Shown here: positions 21,044 through 33,136 of the stretch, piece by piece | Layout of the letters: every line of letters starts with the position of its first letter | How positions within the stretch are numbered: position 1 is the first letter of the stretch | Assembly: GCA_963922205.1 (NCBI GenBank) | Contig: CAWUHX010000045.1 | Coordinates: 124,001-188,000 of the forward strand | Source: Romanomermis culicivorax | Lineage: Eukaryota > Nematoda > Enoplea > Mermithida > Mermithidae | Direction: 5' to 3' | Length of the DNA stretch: 64,000 nucleotides | Program-made: the position numbers and the translations under genes | The notes under the pieces: model-generated | Told to the model about the DNA's origin: nothing | Seen by the model: the letters and a program-made list of their open reading frames with translations, nothing else | Databases searched by the model: none

Positions 21044-24000
21044 ATGCATTTTGTAGTGCCGGTTACCGTAGCATTACTCTCATGGTATAGCTTTACGGTA
21101 CGGTGTCAATTATTGGGTAAGATGATTCAAGATTTACTGAAATTCTATGTGACTTCCGAGCCATGTCTTTAAAGAACGGCCATAGAGCATGAATCCGTCC
21201 CATAACGACTATAGTCTATACATATTCCATATCCTACTCTGTGCACAACGGGATGGTCATCACTATACTTCATTCGTTTTTAAATGATCGATGCAGCGAT
21301 GTCGCAGCTAAACTTTTATCCAAAATTATGGAAGGCTCGTTGACTCTAATCAATTAATTTTTCCTTAATGATACAGGGTTCTTGTTAATTACTCTTTTAA
21401 TCATTTCCAGATGATCAAAATTGATTTCCTAATCTCTGGTAAGGCTGCGTTTTCTAAATCTCCGACCCTTGCATCGATCCATCGATCATTTCAAAACGAA
21501 TGGAGTATAGAAATATAGTAGTGAATAGAAGAGGCAATTGATTCCACCAAATCTGGCGGAATCCTGAATAATCACCAACTTACGTCAAGCGCTGAGTAAC
21601 GCAGAGTAGCACTGAGTATCAAAACTCATTTTTAGACTAATTTTTTCCGTAGTGGAAAATGATCACCAACAAAATTCTCTCGTTGTATGAAGAAATATTT
21701 ATGTGTTGAATTTAAGAAAAGGTGAGTATACTAATTGTGATGGTTCTGGGCCCAGCTGCACAAACGTTCCCATGAAATCATTGAAATCAATATGATTATG
21801 CAATCGTATCCTGTTTTACTGAGGCTGGTTGCCGTATCTAACTACCAGGTTTAACTCAAGCACGGTTTTAAACTTCTAAACCTCTGGTTTAGCTAAACTC
21901 GACGTCAGATTTAATTTTTATGAGTTGTATTAGGAAACAATTTCATTGCTTGTCATGTGAGAGACGAAATTTTATTAGCAATTGTAGTTTTCCTCTTTTG
22001 CACTATAAATTCATCTATAAGTCCTACTGTAACCAACTTTCTCACGAAAAAATAGAGGAGAATTTTTTGAGGCATGTATAGAAAGCATACAGGGCTCGAA
22101 TTTGAACCAACTGCAACCCAAGTTCAACTTTTCCGTTGCTTAAAACCAAGCTCGGATTTAACAAATGACTATTTTTATTTGCGACAATAACTGACAAGCT
22201 CGAGTTTAACATAAACTCGGTGTTTATTTCAGGCTCGGGTTTAACCGGAGATATTGCTAACGGCCCCTGCACTTTCAGGGAAATTCTGTAAATCATGCTA
22301 TATTGCACTCTCAGATGTCACATGGATTTCCTCTACGAAAAATCGATAAATTAAAAATTACTAAAGTTATCATTTCAATCCTTACTCACTATAATCATCT
22401 TGCAGGAATTTTTTGCTTTGTAGCAGTGAAATCTTTTTGCTAAAATTGTGCAATGACATAAGAATCAAGGTAAAAATCCAATAATACTACTTTTGTACAA
22501 ACTAGTCCAAAGAACAGTTTTGTAGTACCTCGACCCGCAAACCTAATCGGGGGTTTGTTCCCTAATGATTAGGTTCTTTGGTTTTTAAATTATCTATTAT
22601 GGTTATCTACATTAGAATTTTATGCAAAAAGCTGCACTGTGTTCACATACAGTATGAGGGCAATATATGTTGTTCATTGAAATCATTCGATAAAATGCGT
22701 TACCACTTGCCGCCAATGAAAATTGATGGAACAGTAAAACTCTTACTTTTATGTATGGCCATTTATTTTAATTATCATGGTTCACATTGTTTTCAGAAAA
22801 ATTTGCAGTTTTCTGAAATTTTCACTTTCTTTGGAGAACTTTAGGTACCTGAAAAATTTGTCCAAAAGATAATCAACATTATTTTTTCATCAAAAAATTG
22901 AATTCTTCAACAACTTTTTCGTCATATTCGTGGATTATGCTCAAATTTTTCCAAATGAAAAACCACAAAAATCAGTTTTTTTACGTTAAGTCATCTCGAT
23001 CATCCTGCGAATTTAGTTTTGCTCTCAAATGCTTAAAAACAACACTGGGATTTGTTGCGGCTACTGTAGTGAGCACTTTTTGAATTATACTTTATTATTT
23101 TAAACCGCAAAGTTTCCCTTCGTTGCCTTATGATATGTTGCCCTTGACGATGTCTTGCTTCCTCTAATGGTGGTCGTCAGAGTTAGTGTGACCATCCTGG
23201 CGATGGCTCAGCAAAAATGGCCGGGTTTGGAACACATGGCAATAAAGAATATCAGTCCTGTAGACGGAATGTGCGCCTGCATACCACACCCCTTCCACCT
23301 CGGATAAAACAAGAGCCTTCTGGTACAGTCACATATTGAAAAAGTGACCAAAGATGGAATAAGCGTGACCATCGTGACCAAATCTCATCAAAAATGATCA
23401 GGTTTGGAATCCATAGACAGAAAACAAACCAATGTGTATTACAGCATACAACTTGTAAAATTGGTATAAATTTCTGCTGACGTCCCGTTTGTCAATAAGC
23501 ACTATTTTTCACAGGCTACGGTTCAAGCTGCTCGTCCAGTAGCTCTTGCGGTTCGTGCATGACCTGTCAATCACAAGTCTGCACTTGCTCCCACACTTGC
23601 CAGTACGCCGGCGGCGGTTGCAATGCATTGTCCGGCAGCGTGTTCATCAACCCCGGGTTGCCGTGCGGCTCGGGCTACGCGGGTGCATGCGGCGGCAGTT
23701 CCGTTTGCATGTCCGGCTTGTGCACCTGCCCGTCCGGATTCGTGTTGCAAAATAACATCTGCATGTCACAGACCTTGTTGGGCGGCGCGTCGATGGGCGT
23801 CGGGGGCTTGGGTTTAGGTAGGTTGACTTAGCAGTTTTCTTTGCTGAGCATGTTCATTTCCCTTTCACAGAAATGGGCAACGATAACCTGGAACATTTTT
23901 ATAGACCTCACTAGAATGAGGTACAGTATCCTAAAAGAATACAATAATCTACTCATCTTGATGACTTCATTGAAGCTAAAAAGTTGTTCATTATTCTCCT

Positions 24001-26426
24001 CTGTCCCAAGCCAGAATATATCGTAGAAGTGTGTGGGCCGGACGTAGTAAAAGTTGTTTTTCAGTATTCTCACCGACTTCATGCGAAAGTATATAAATAA
24101 GGTGCAGCTTCTCGCCCACAAAAGATACCTAGAAAGGCAAGCTCTTTGATGAAACAAGGTCAACGCAGTTTACTTTGAATTTTGTACCACTATATCTTAC
24201 TGTAGTTAGAATTGTGTAAAAATCAGTAGTGCTCTCAGCAGAGAGCTATCAATCCGAAAATTTTATAGTGTGAATAAAACTAGTCTATCTTATTTATTTC
24301 ACTTAAATTGAAAAAATTATATCTTGGACTGCAAAACGCATTTCGGTATGATTTAAAAGCGAAATCCTCGAAACGTACTGCAAATCTCTGTTTAGTCGTT
24401 TACCACTCATCATTCATTTTGAAATAATCAAAGCACTGAACCCATGGAAGTGAATTTCAATCGGGAAGAATAGTAGGCTAATTACTGTAATCAATGAAAA
24501 AATTTTTCGCCAGTGAGCTACATACAGGACGGATAATAATTTCCTTCAATAACCTACTTTAGTGGTCAAAATTTCTTGAATTCCGATATCGACACAGTTC
24601 TTTCCAAATTGGCAGTCGGTAAGCACGACGTTTTTCAATGACTTTGATCTTTCCCATTCTTATGTAAAAATTTAGCATTCTTCTACAATATAAAGTTGTC
24701 TACCAAGTAAAAATTGCACATAAAATTGAACTATTTTTTTGGTTTTCTCTGCGTCTATCATTATAAATTAAATGGGTTATAGAGACTCAGCAATTTTACA
24801 ACTAATAGCAATCTCTTGCACAGGTAGTGAAATAAAAGAATTTTGCATTTATCCCAAATAACTTATATGAATTTGGAATAAAAGTTCAAACACCGCTAAT
24901 TTAAGTTCAAAGCTTAACTAAAAACAAGAACATGACTATTGAATTGAGGTTTCACACAAACTCCAAAGGCTTTGCTGGATGTGGAACAGAGAAGTATATT
25001 CACTAAAGAACCAAACTGCAACGTTAAGGTATACTCGATTCATTCTTACACGATACTCCGCACAAAAAGAAGCCCAGGGCTTGGTTTCATCAATGCAGCT
25101 GAGCTGCACCTTAACGGCAATTTTAATATACGTAGTTAAGCTACATACAGAGTTTACCTGCAGCAGCTGCAGTTGATCATTCTCGTTTTTTTTCACTCAG
25201 ATGCCATAATAAATATGAGAAAAATTCTGATATCTGAGTAAAATATATGGAATGGCATCAAAACCATTCATCAACTTTCCACACTTTTTTGTGCAAATAT
25301 TTTCAAGATTTTGTTCAAGGTTATTATGGATATCCTGGCTACGGTTACGGAGCCAGCTCTTTATACAATGGTATGTATGGAAGCTCCCTGTACGGGGGTA
25401 ACTCCCTTTACGGCGGCAACTCTCTTTATGGCGGCAACGCTCTTTACGGGGGTAACTCCCTATACGGCGGAGGCCTCTACGGTTACGGCAGTGGTCTGTA
25501 CGGCGGATACGGTTCCAGCGGCTTATACGGCTACGGCATGTTGGGCGCTGCCGGCGCTCTCTCGCCCTACTACTATAACGGTTTAAGCGGCTACGGATCG
25601 AATGGCTACTATGGTTACGGCACCGGCGGTGTGGGCGGCTGCGGCATGGGTGGCGGTTTCGCCTATCCCGGTCAAGCTTGTGGCGTATCCAGTTGCTATT
25701 GCGCCGGCGGTTCAACGTGCATGCAATCGATTTGCAGTTGCCCGACAGGTTACATGATGCAGAATCAGGCGTGCGTGATGCAGCCAGTGAGTAGTTTACA
25801 AGAGAAAATCATGAAATGGCATATATTACCGTATACTTGACAGCCTAAAGTACCTAAAGCGTTTTAAAAATTCGTTTTCTCCATGAGTTGTATTTACTAT
25901 ACATAATTGCTATTTACTGTAAATAATTGTATGAATGCTCTGAGTAAGAGTAGCTGATCTAAACAACATTGAATGACTACTATCAAATATAATGGGATGT
26001 TCTGAATTGTGAGGCCTACAATTTTCCCTGTCAACATCACTGTTTTTCTCTACTGACCTGACAGGATGAACAAATCCTGTGACCAAAAATGATAGGATAG
26101 TATAATGTCATATTCCACTTAACTTGCATCTAGGTTGGCGGTTTGATGGGCATGGGAGGTCAACAGGCCATTGCATCCATTTACGTCCAGGTCGGCAGCT
26201 CCTGTTCAGCCGGCTATCCGTGCACAGGCGGCGCCCAGTGTATCCAAAGCGTGTGCCAATGTGGATCAGGATGGTACCAACAGGGTCGAGCTTGCTTTAG
26301 GAAGAGTAAGTCATTTACTACCTGTTTCGAACTTCAGCAGTAGTTGGACTGATTTATTGCAATGAATTTCACTTTATCAGTACTTCCAATTTTGTCCTAT
26401 GCATTTCAGCATTGATGATGCCGTGA
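21044..26426 (+). CDS. Secreted EB-module protein with Gly/Tyr-rich repeats
   Basis: Five exons, 21044-21116, 23515-23817, 25320-25786, 26134-26305 and 26410-26426 (TGA), join in phase to 343 residues. Exon 1 is a signal peptide (hydrophobic [16 protein letters not shown], likely cleaved near VRCQ). Three cysteine modules of the pattern CxnCxnCxxxxCxCxxG...C lie at about residues 75-107, 246-277 and 305-335. This spacing fits the nematode EB module. An extra Cys cluster lies at 30-60. Between modules 1 and 2 is a Gly/Tyr-rich block (~126-240) with YGGNSL iterated about five times ([20 protein letters not shown]). The protein is probably extracellular and structural or adhesive; that role is inference. 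The exons are markedly GC-richer than the introns. Exon 5 codes only four full residues plus stop and is the least certain part. Confidence 0.78.
21262..21511. mobile_element. MITE-like element, family B, copy 3 (in EB-gene intron 1)
   Basis: The ends CTATACTTCATTCGTTTTTA (then AATGATCGATGCAGCGATG) and CATCGATCCATCGATCATTT (then CAAAACGAATGGAGTATAG) are ~38-bp inverted repeats. This is the best-preserved pair of the family. It lies within intron 1. Confidence 0.8.
21512..23514. other. Remainder of EB-gene intron 1
   Basis: Intron 1 spans 21117-23514 (~2.4 kb). No exon is visible in this part. Words such as GGTTTAACTCAAGCACGG and CTCGGATTTAAC recur in both orientations around 21840-22260, suggesting an old inverted repeat. 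Confidence 0.4.
23818..25319. other. EB-gene intron 2
   Basis: This 1.5-kb intron begins GTAGGT and ends CAAG before exon 3. A family-B-like pair of ends may lie at ~24395 (CATTCATTTTGAAATAATCA) and ~24765 (TCTATCATTATAAATTAAAT). No coding exon is seen. Confidence 0.45.
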
Positions 26427-26639
26427 ATGCAATTTCTTATGACTGCAGAAATTCCAGACTTCAAACTTTCAAAACTGAAAAATTTTAGATAGTCACGGCA
26501 CGTGTCTATAATCGTTGTTGAATATGCTTTAAAATTTTATTTCTCACCTAATACGTACAGGTAGTTATCATGATGGTTACTTTTATCTCTGGTTCTGTGA
26601 TGTCCAAAAATTGGGAACTTCTTTGTTGACCTTGGTTGT

Positions 26640-26790
26640 CTGTAGTCTGTTTATTCTATAAAATTCTTCTATAAGTGGAAAATCACAAAAACAGTGTTTT
26701 CGTTGAAATCGTTTGCATAAAACTTTCGTAGTAAGATTTTCTACTCAAGGTTAGTGTTGGTTAAAGGTCAGCCGAGTTTTCTCACAGCTT
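26640..26790 (+). mobile_element. MITE family A, partial copy
   Basis: TAGTCTGTTTATTCTATAAA, then a GTGTTTTCGTTGAAATCG-like internal part and TTTTCTACTCAAGGTTAGTG, resemble one half of family A. The distal end is lost. Confidence 0.55.
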
Positions 26791-28777
26791 TGCAATCCAA
26801 AGTCTATTTTGATTCGACAGAAAATAGTCCACGATTGAATGATTTTTTTCAAATTTTTAATCAGAAGCAATAGTTTTTTAATACTAAATTTGTACATTTT
26901 TTATATAGTTGGACTGGAATGTCTAGGTTTTGATTTTTTAACGAGACAAATTTTTTCCAAGTATCATGTGACCTTCAAACATAGAAAACAGTCCAAAAAA
27001 TTTGTTAAAAGCTACCAGGACAGATTTAAACTTCATTGCATGACCAGATTTTGCCTGTGTTTGAAAATTGACGCGAAACCACTTTTCATGCGTCCTTTTC
27101 ACATTTACAGAAAAATTGTCCAATTTCGATAATTGCTAAAGCATGATTTTAAAAAATGTAGCTTTAAAGACCATCGGATACTTTTGAATTATCTAAAGCT
27201 CTTCAATACAAAAAATACCGCTTTGAAAAATGTTAATTTTAGATTCAGCTTAAGGGTGGAAGTTTGGACGGGTGAATTTCCATTTGCATGGAATACGTTT
27301 GCGTACACCGTTCAACTTTCACCTGAAAAACTAGAACTCGGTGGTTTAGTGTAAGTCTTGGTTAATGATACTGTAATTATGAACATATCAGAATTAGTGT
27401 ACTTGCGTAGTATCCTACAAAAGTAACGACACAAAGTGAAGTCAGAGTGAACTTCTTACGCCGTGCTCAGCAGTCTTTACATGAAGGCACATGTTCAAAA
27501 AGATATGTTTTAGAAAAACAAAATAGAGAGAGAGAGAGAGAGAGAGAAAGAGTACGTAAAACATCAGTTTATTAAATGCTTTTTCTAATGAAATACGACT
27601 CATAATTTGCGTAATTACAAAATTGTCAGTAAATGTAGTGTTACTATCGAAGTCATCGTTTTACTTATTAATCCTGTAAACAATTTTTTTTCAACGCAGT
27701 GGGCATTCTGAGTTATCCTTTAGACAATATTTTTCACAGCAGCGGGAATTCTGACAGTGAAAAATAAATCTCGAAAGTGATGTTTCAGACAGGTGGGAGT
27801 ACACTTGCGTGAGCACAATATTTACAAATCATGTTTTCAACCCAAGTCACATTTTTCATCCTTTTCATCAGTCTTTTCTTGTGCCAAATGTCCTCCAGGA
27901 AGAAAAAATGTTTATCATAGTTTAAATGAATGAAAAATCTTTTCAATTAATCCCGCAATCGCCCAATCTTTCTCCTGACCAAAACAACCTTCTAGGCTTA
28001 TTTGTATATATTAGCTTTTTTTTGTGGCTGGCCATATTATTCACAAGTTACGATTTTTCTTTTAGAACTACGGCGTTCGAGTTCCAACGTTGATAAAAAT
28101 GCGACTGTAGTCGAAACAAAAAATCAAGCGAAGAGTTCATGAACAGAAGAATAAGTATTACTTGATCATGGGAAGTTGTCCAAAATTGTTGTTTATAAGT
28201 TTCGTTTACTCAAATTTTTCGTTTTTTCTTTCTCTCTATTTCATTGAAATAATAAACACCTGCACATAGTCGCGAGCAATTAGTGTGATAGGGTCGTTTC
28301 TTATCTTCATCATCAACTTTTTATTCATATGCCCAAGTTTTGAAAGACAATGGAACATTTTGCATTATAGCTACCCACTATGTTGTCGTTTTCGTATGAA
28401 TGAAGGAAATCCTCGAATTCAACAAGGATAATCTCACGTTCATAGCTGTATGCATGAATTCTAATTACCTCTTCTCTTTCTCTAGAATGCTTAATTGAGC
28501 TAGATATTTAATTACACGTTATGGCTATTATGCAAACGAGCTCGGTCAAAATTGTGAAAAACCGCGGGATACACCCTGTCCTATGACGCCCGTTACTGAA
28601 AAATCGCGTCAAAAAATAGCAGCCGCTTGCATTAGACTGCGACGAGGTGTGTTTTGATATGATGACCCGGAATCGCGTAAAAATATGAATTTTGATAATC
28701 AATTTGCATAAGTGTGTAGCACCGTGGGTGGTAGTGAGTGAAACAATGAATGATGCTCACACGTCGCACCATTTAAC
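26791..28777. other. Intergenic, no gene recognised
   Basis: AT-rich DNA with chance ORFs. The only distinct structure is an (AG)n run at 27525-27546. Confidence 0.5.
27525..27546. repeat. (AG)n microsatellite
   Basis: Eleven uninterrupted AG units are followed by AAAGAG. Confidence 0.95.
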
Positions 28778-28810
28778 TATAAATAATTAAATGCGCAATA
28801 AATGTCAGTC
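28778..28810 (+). promoter_or_regulatory. Core promoter (TATA + initiator) of the peptide-precursor gene
   Basis: TATAAATAA at 28778-28786 lies 29 bases before the A of TCAGTC (28805-28810). The ATG at 28802 would lie at or before the start of transcription, so the downstream ATG at 28937, which opens a signal peptide, is preferred. Confidence 0.55.
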
Positions 28811-28936
28811 CGTTTAAGAATAACTCGCATATGTATTTGCATCAATTGTCATTCCGACCCAGCTTATCAATTTTCAAGTCTTTCTTGCAGCTCGTACTGT
28901 ACAATAAAAAAATTCTGCGACGATCGACTTAGTAGT

Positions 28937-31900
28937 ATGGCTTGCGTAGTTGGAATATGGTCAATTCTGATCATTATCTCAGTATGCAGCTCAGGTAAGC
29001 TACGTTACAGTGATTAAAGTTCATTCGTCAAAGTTGAATCTCTGACGACTAGCTTACTGTGGTCGCTCATAAGCCTTTATGTGCTTAAGATTATAATACT
29101 GATAACCTGGAGCGGGAACATGTTGCATAAAAAGTAATTGTCGATACCAAATTTTTCTGTGAGTGTTTCACGAAGATTTGATTGATTAGTACTTGTAGAA
29201 CTATCGGCAATATTAGTGATATTGGTGCTAAATCGTTACATGAAGTAGTTCGTCGTACCAATTAAATATTAATGATTAAGTCGAGGATATTAGTCTGATG
29301 TCAGTGGCCGTCTCGAAATATGTACGAAAATTTTGGGGTAAATCTGATCCTGTCACTATTCTATATTAATCTCTAACCAGTATGGGCCAACACAATTCTA
29401 TCGGTTTTACGATCTACTTAAATCGGTGGAAAAGTGAAATAAATAAAGCCTGTAAAATAATTAATACAATGCTTTAACCGTATCATTTTTCTCGTAAAAT
29501 CTTTAAATTGATGTGATTTGATGGCTTGGCAGTAGTAGTAATAATACAAAGTTAAAATTTTCCGGTAAACTATTCCTAATTTAGAAGTATTTCAAGTAAG
29601 GAAGACTAATTCATTTTTATTGTCTATACTATTCGCTTATTTATTTTGAAATGACAATGCTTTTGCATATAGAAAACCTGCGATGCACAGGAACATTCTT
29701 TTTCTCGAGTTGTAGATCTATCTACTACATTTAGTTTGCGAAAAGGAGGTGACCCCGAAATTAAGTTGTATTTTCTGGCAACGTCTCCCTAGACCCACTG
29801 TCTCACCAGGCCCACCGGCTCAGTAAACCCAATGTCTCATTAGGCCCACCGAAAGGGTGTCATTAATCCCACCGGAATTCTCAGTAGACCCACTGCGCCA
29901 ATCCGAGGTGTCTCACTAGACCCACTATTAAATTTGTTGCATTATTCCCACTGTCTCACATGGCCCACTAGTATAAAATTCGAGTAATGCGCAATATTTT
30001 TCAATCAGGTGAAATATTATATAAATACAAAGGAACATGACCGTTTCAGCATTATATAACAATCAACGAGTTAAGCATTATGAAACAAGCGAGCAAATAT
30101 ACAAATCAGGTCTTTGTCAGGAATCTAAAAAAAGATTTCCAAAAAAACTTAGCGTCTCATGTCCAAAAATGGCATAATACGTGGTATGACAAAGATGTTC
30201 GTAGTAGTGTTTAGTTTTGGATGTAGTATTATCTGTTAGTTTCACGAAATTATCCGTTTGTTAGTAATATTAGCAATGAATTACGCCGTTATGCAATTGT
30301 TGACCAAAATCTCAGAAACGCGAAAACCGGTTTCGTCAACAATCGGCATAGGATTGGAAATGATCCAAATATTGATTTGCTTTTGGAAGAAATTCAAAAT
30401 TACGCGAATTATGTGTATCATTTAATTGGATAGTTATTTTAATTGATGGCATGCGTTAAAAAGGCAGATTTGAACAAAAAAAGTTGCTGCCAAACCAAAC
30501 AATGATGGTTTCATTAAATTGGCAATAGTGCAAGAATGACTAGCAGTTCAATTGATACAAGGGTTGCGAAATGACCTGTTCCCTCCAGAAACCAATTTCC
30601 ATACTTGATCGCAAAAATTTGTAACCACTACCTTATAGCGAATTCAATTCTGCATTGAACGGTTTAGTTGGCATTACAGATGTCCAAATATTGAATGTTT
30701 TTTCATCAAAAACAGAGCACGAAGTCAAGATTTCCAATTTTTCAGCATATTTATCAAATTCGACAGGATAAATGATAACATGCAGCTTCAAACTTTCATT
30801 TAGTTCTGTGAAGGCAGCTAGAAGAGAATAATGATGCTTGGTAGTAGTTGTAGTTCACCGTTTTCTGAGACATTTGATGAGGAAGTAAAAATTAAAGGTG
30901 AAAAAATGCTTAAAAAATTTTAAAATGTGACTTTTGCGAATTTTTACTTTTTTCATTGCCCCATTCACTGCCGAACATTGCTTAACTTAATTAAGCACCT
31001 TAAACACCATAAAATGTAAGGTTGAGACCGTCAAATTTGATCCAAAGGGTGAACAATTCCTAAAACTGGACATGTTTTGTTTTTTATCAATAAAACATAC
31101 AATATTTGCACTTCTGTAATGCAAAATACATCATTCAACGCAGAATGGAATTCCCTACAAGATGGTGGTAACAAATGTTCGTGATCATGTGTGGAATTCG
31201 GTTTTTGGAGCGAGCAGATCACTTCGCCACACCCTGTCGTTATGTCATTTTTTCACCAAGATTGAAAAATATTGTGCATTACTCGAATTTTACTAGTGGG
31301 CCATGTGAGACAGTGGGAATAACGCAACAAATTTAATAGTGGGTCTAGTGATACACCTCTGATCGACGCAGTGGGTCTACTGAGAATTCCGGTGGGATTA
31401 ATGACACACTTTCGGTGGGCCTAGTGAGACATTGGGTTTACTGAACTGGTGGGCCTAGTGGGACAGTGGGTCTAGCGTGGCACAATCTATTTTCTCTGTC
31501 TGAGCTTATTTTTGCGTTCCAAGTCGCTTTTAAAAAATTGACAATATGATTTTGGTAATCTTTATCAACACTTCATTTTCATTACTTGTCAAATAATTTT
31601 GGTTCAGGTGCTGGTTTCCCAATATTATTGACCGATTCTTGTTTCTGGTAGCACCTGACATAAAACGAAATGACGAGTTTCAGGTTGACACCCACATCAA
31701 TTCTGCACAAAAAGTCTCTATCAAAGCGTGAACTATTTCACAACTTTTGTCCTCAAACGTAACCATACTGATCAATAGAAAAACGGACGTCTTTGTAGAC
31801 GTATATTCCGAATTTAATAGAAGACAGATTTTCACTTCACAACTTATAGTCTGTTTTTCTTGAAATACTTCAAAATAACAAAATTGAAAAGCAAGTACAA

Positions 31901-33136
31901 TTTTAATCTTTTACGTTTTTCTATCAAACCGGTAATAGAAATTGGTCATTATACTCTTTATCACACTTTTACAACCTTTTTAGTGAAAAATCTTACAGTA
32001 AATGTGGATAAACGATTTTGACGACATACTGATTGTATTTTTCAATTTGGGACCAGTTAAAAAAATTTTAATTAAGGTTCAACTTTCTTGGCTTTCTTTT
32101 AGAAATTCAAGAGCGCTAAATTGTATAGGAAACACTCTTACCGGAATTGTCAACACCTTTTGACGGGTATTTTTTGCTCATTTTTTACTTGGTGCATGTA
32201 TCGGTCAATCTGACATTTCAGCATCAATGATCAGTTTAGTGAGTGGAAAACCTGAAATACACATGAACAAGATGTTTTTCTCTACATGGGCATTTTTTTG
32301 AGTTCCAAGCGTCATTTCGAAAAAACGGACTGTAAATTCACGAAGACCGTGCCGTACATCTTTTTTCACTCAATTAAATGTGAACTCAGCATTATTTGTT
32401 TACTTTGATCACCGAAAGAGTGGCTGTATCTTGAAATTGAGCCATTTTTCAGACTCTGTCAAAAAGTAGTGCATTCGGAATATTAATATTTGACATACAG
32501 TGATTGTTATATTGAATACAACTCACCGGAGCTCGAGGTTTTCCTTGTGGCATAACACTTCCCAACGGACTAACTTCTTTCAAACAACTAACTCAAAATA
32601 CATCAATGATGTATCAAAATATTTGTTGCATTTTGCGGATGTAGAAAATTTTACTGTACATTTCGTTGCTGGAAAATTGGTTTTTTGTCGCCCTTATTGA
32701 CGAGATTTTTGGTAATTAAAACTCAAATTTTCTAGCAGAACCTCGACTTTTTTACGACTACAGTAATCCAGAGAACGGCGACCAGGGATTTTATGACGAT
32801 CGGTCGTTGAAGGACCCTCCCGCCATCTTACCCGTCCGGACGAAGAACGGTGAGCCGCAGCAGCAGCAAAATGGGCGTCAAAACAGCCATCGATTTTCGC
32901 TCTACAAATTTATATTGGACAAACGGCATACCAAAGATTTACTGAGCCGATTGGCCGCCCACTTCAGGGACAACGATTTGGGCGTCAGAGACATGACCGA
33001 AAGTAAAAGAGCGGCCCCGGCCATCGGGATGGGTCTGGTTTGGCGCCTCGCGTCCCCTCGACGGCCGTACCGTTTGAGCGAGCTTCTTTTCGACCGCAAC
33101 AGACTTTTTCACTTACGGAGAAAACCGAAATTTTAG
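28937..33136 (+). CDS. Putative secreted peptide precursor (two exons)
   Basis: Exon 1 (28937-28994) codes a signal peptide, MACVVGIWSILIIISVCSS. A phase-1 intron of ~3.7 kb follows, and exon 2 (32739-33136) completes a 151-residue protein. The likely mature start is EPRLFYDYSNPENGDQGFYD. The rest is polar, with a QQQQ stretch, a predicted amphipathic part (SLYKFILDKRHTKDLLSRLA) and dibasic sites (DKR, SKR, PRR, LRR). The last KR would release a basic C-terminal peptide beginning AAPAIGMGLVWRLASP. There are no cysteines after the signal peptide. This layout suits a neuropeptide or hormone precursor, but I do not recognise a family and no GKR/GRR amidation site is seen. Exon 2 codons are GC-rich. 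A basic secreted protein without processing is the alternative. Confidence 0.6.
29771..31490. mobile_element. Long terminal-inverted-repeat element in the peptide-gene intron
   Basis: The left arm 29771-30010 and right arm 31254-31490 are ~235-bp inverted copies, over 85% identical by eye. Each arm is built of short internal iterations such as AGACCCACTGTCTCACCAGG and GGCCCACC. The inner boundary is GCAATATTTTTCAATC. The interior holds a decayed coding remnant near 30106-30430. The exact termini and target duplication could not be fixed. Confidence 0.85.
30106..30431 (+). pseudogene. Decayed ORF inside the inverted-repeat element
   Basis: One frame reads NLKKDFQKNLASHVQKWHNT, then two stops (TAG at about 30211 and 30223), then NISNELRRYAIVDQNLRNAK and GNDPNIDLLLEEIQNYANYV before a final stop. 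The residue composition is protein-like rather than random AT translation. Given its place inside the element it may be a remnant of a transposase or passenger gene. No catalytic motif is visible. Confidence 0.4.
31845..32071 (+). mobile_element. MITE family A, copy 4 (in peptide-gene intron)
   Basis: It starts TATAGTCTGTTTTTCTTGAA and carries the internal AAAGCAAGTACAATTTTAAT and GATTTTGACGACATACTGAT words. The right end is eroded. Confidence 0.8.

Noticed and set aside
28802..28936. Upstream in-frame ATG of the peptide-precursor exon 1
   Set aside because: It overlaps the predicted initiator TCAGTC. Starting there would place ~45 polar residues before the signal peptide.
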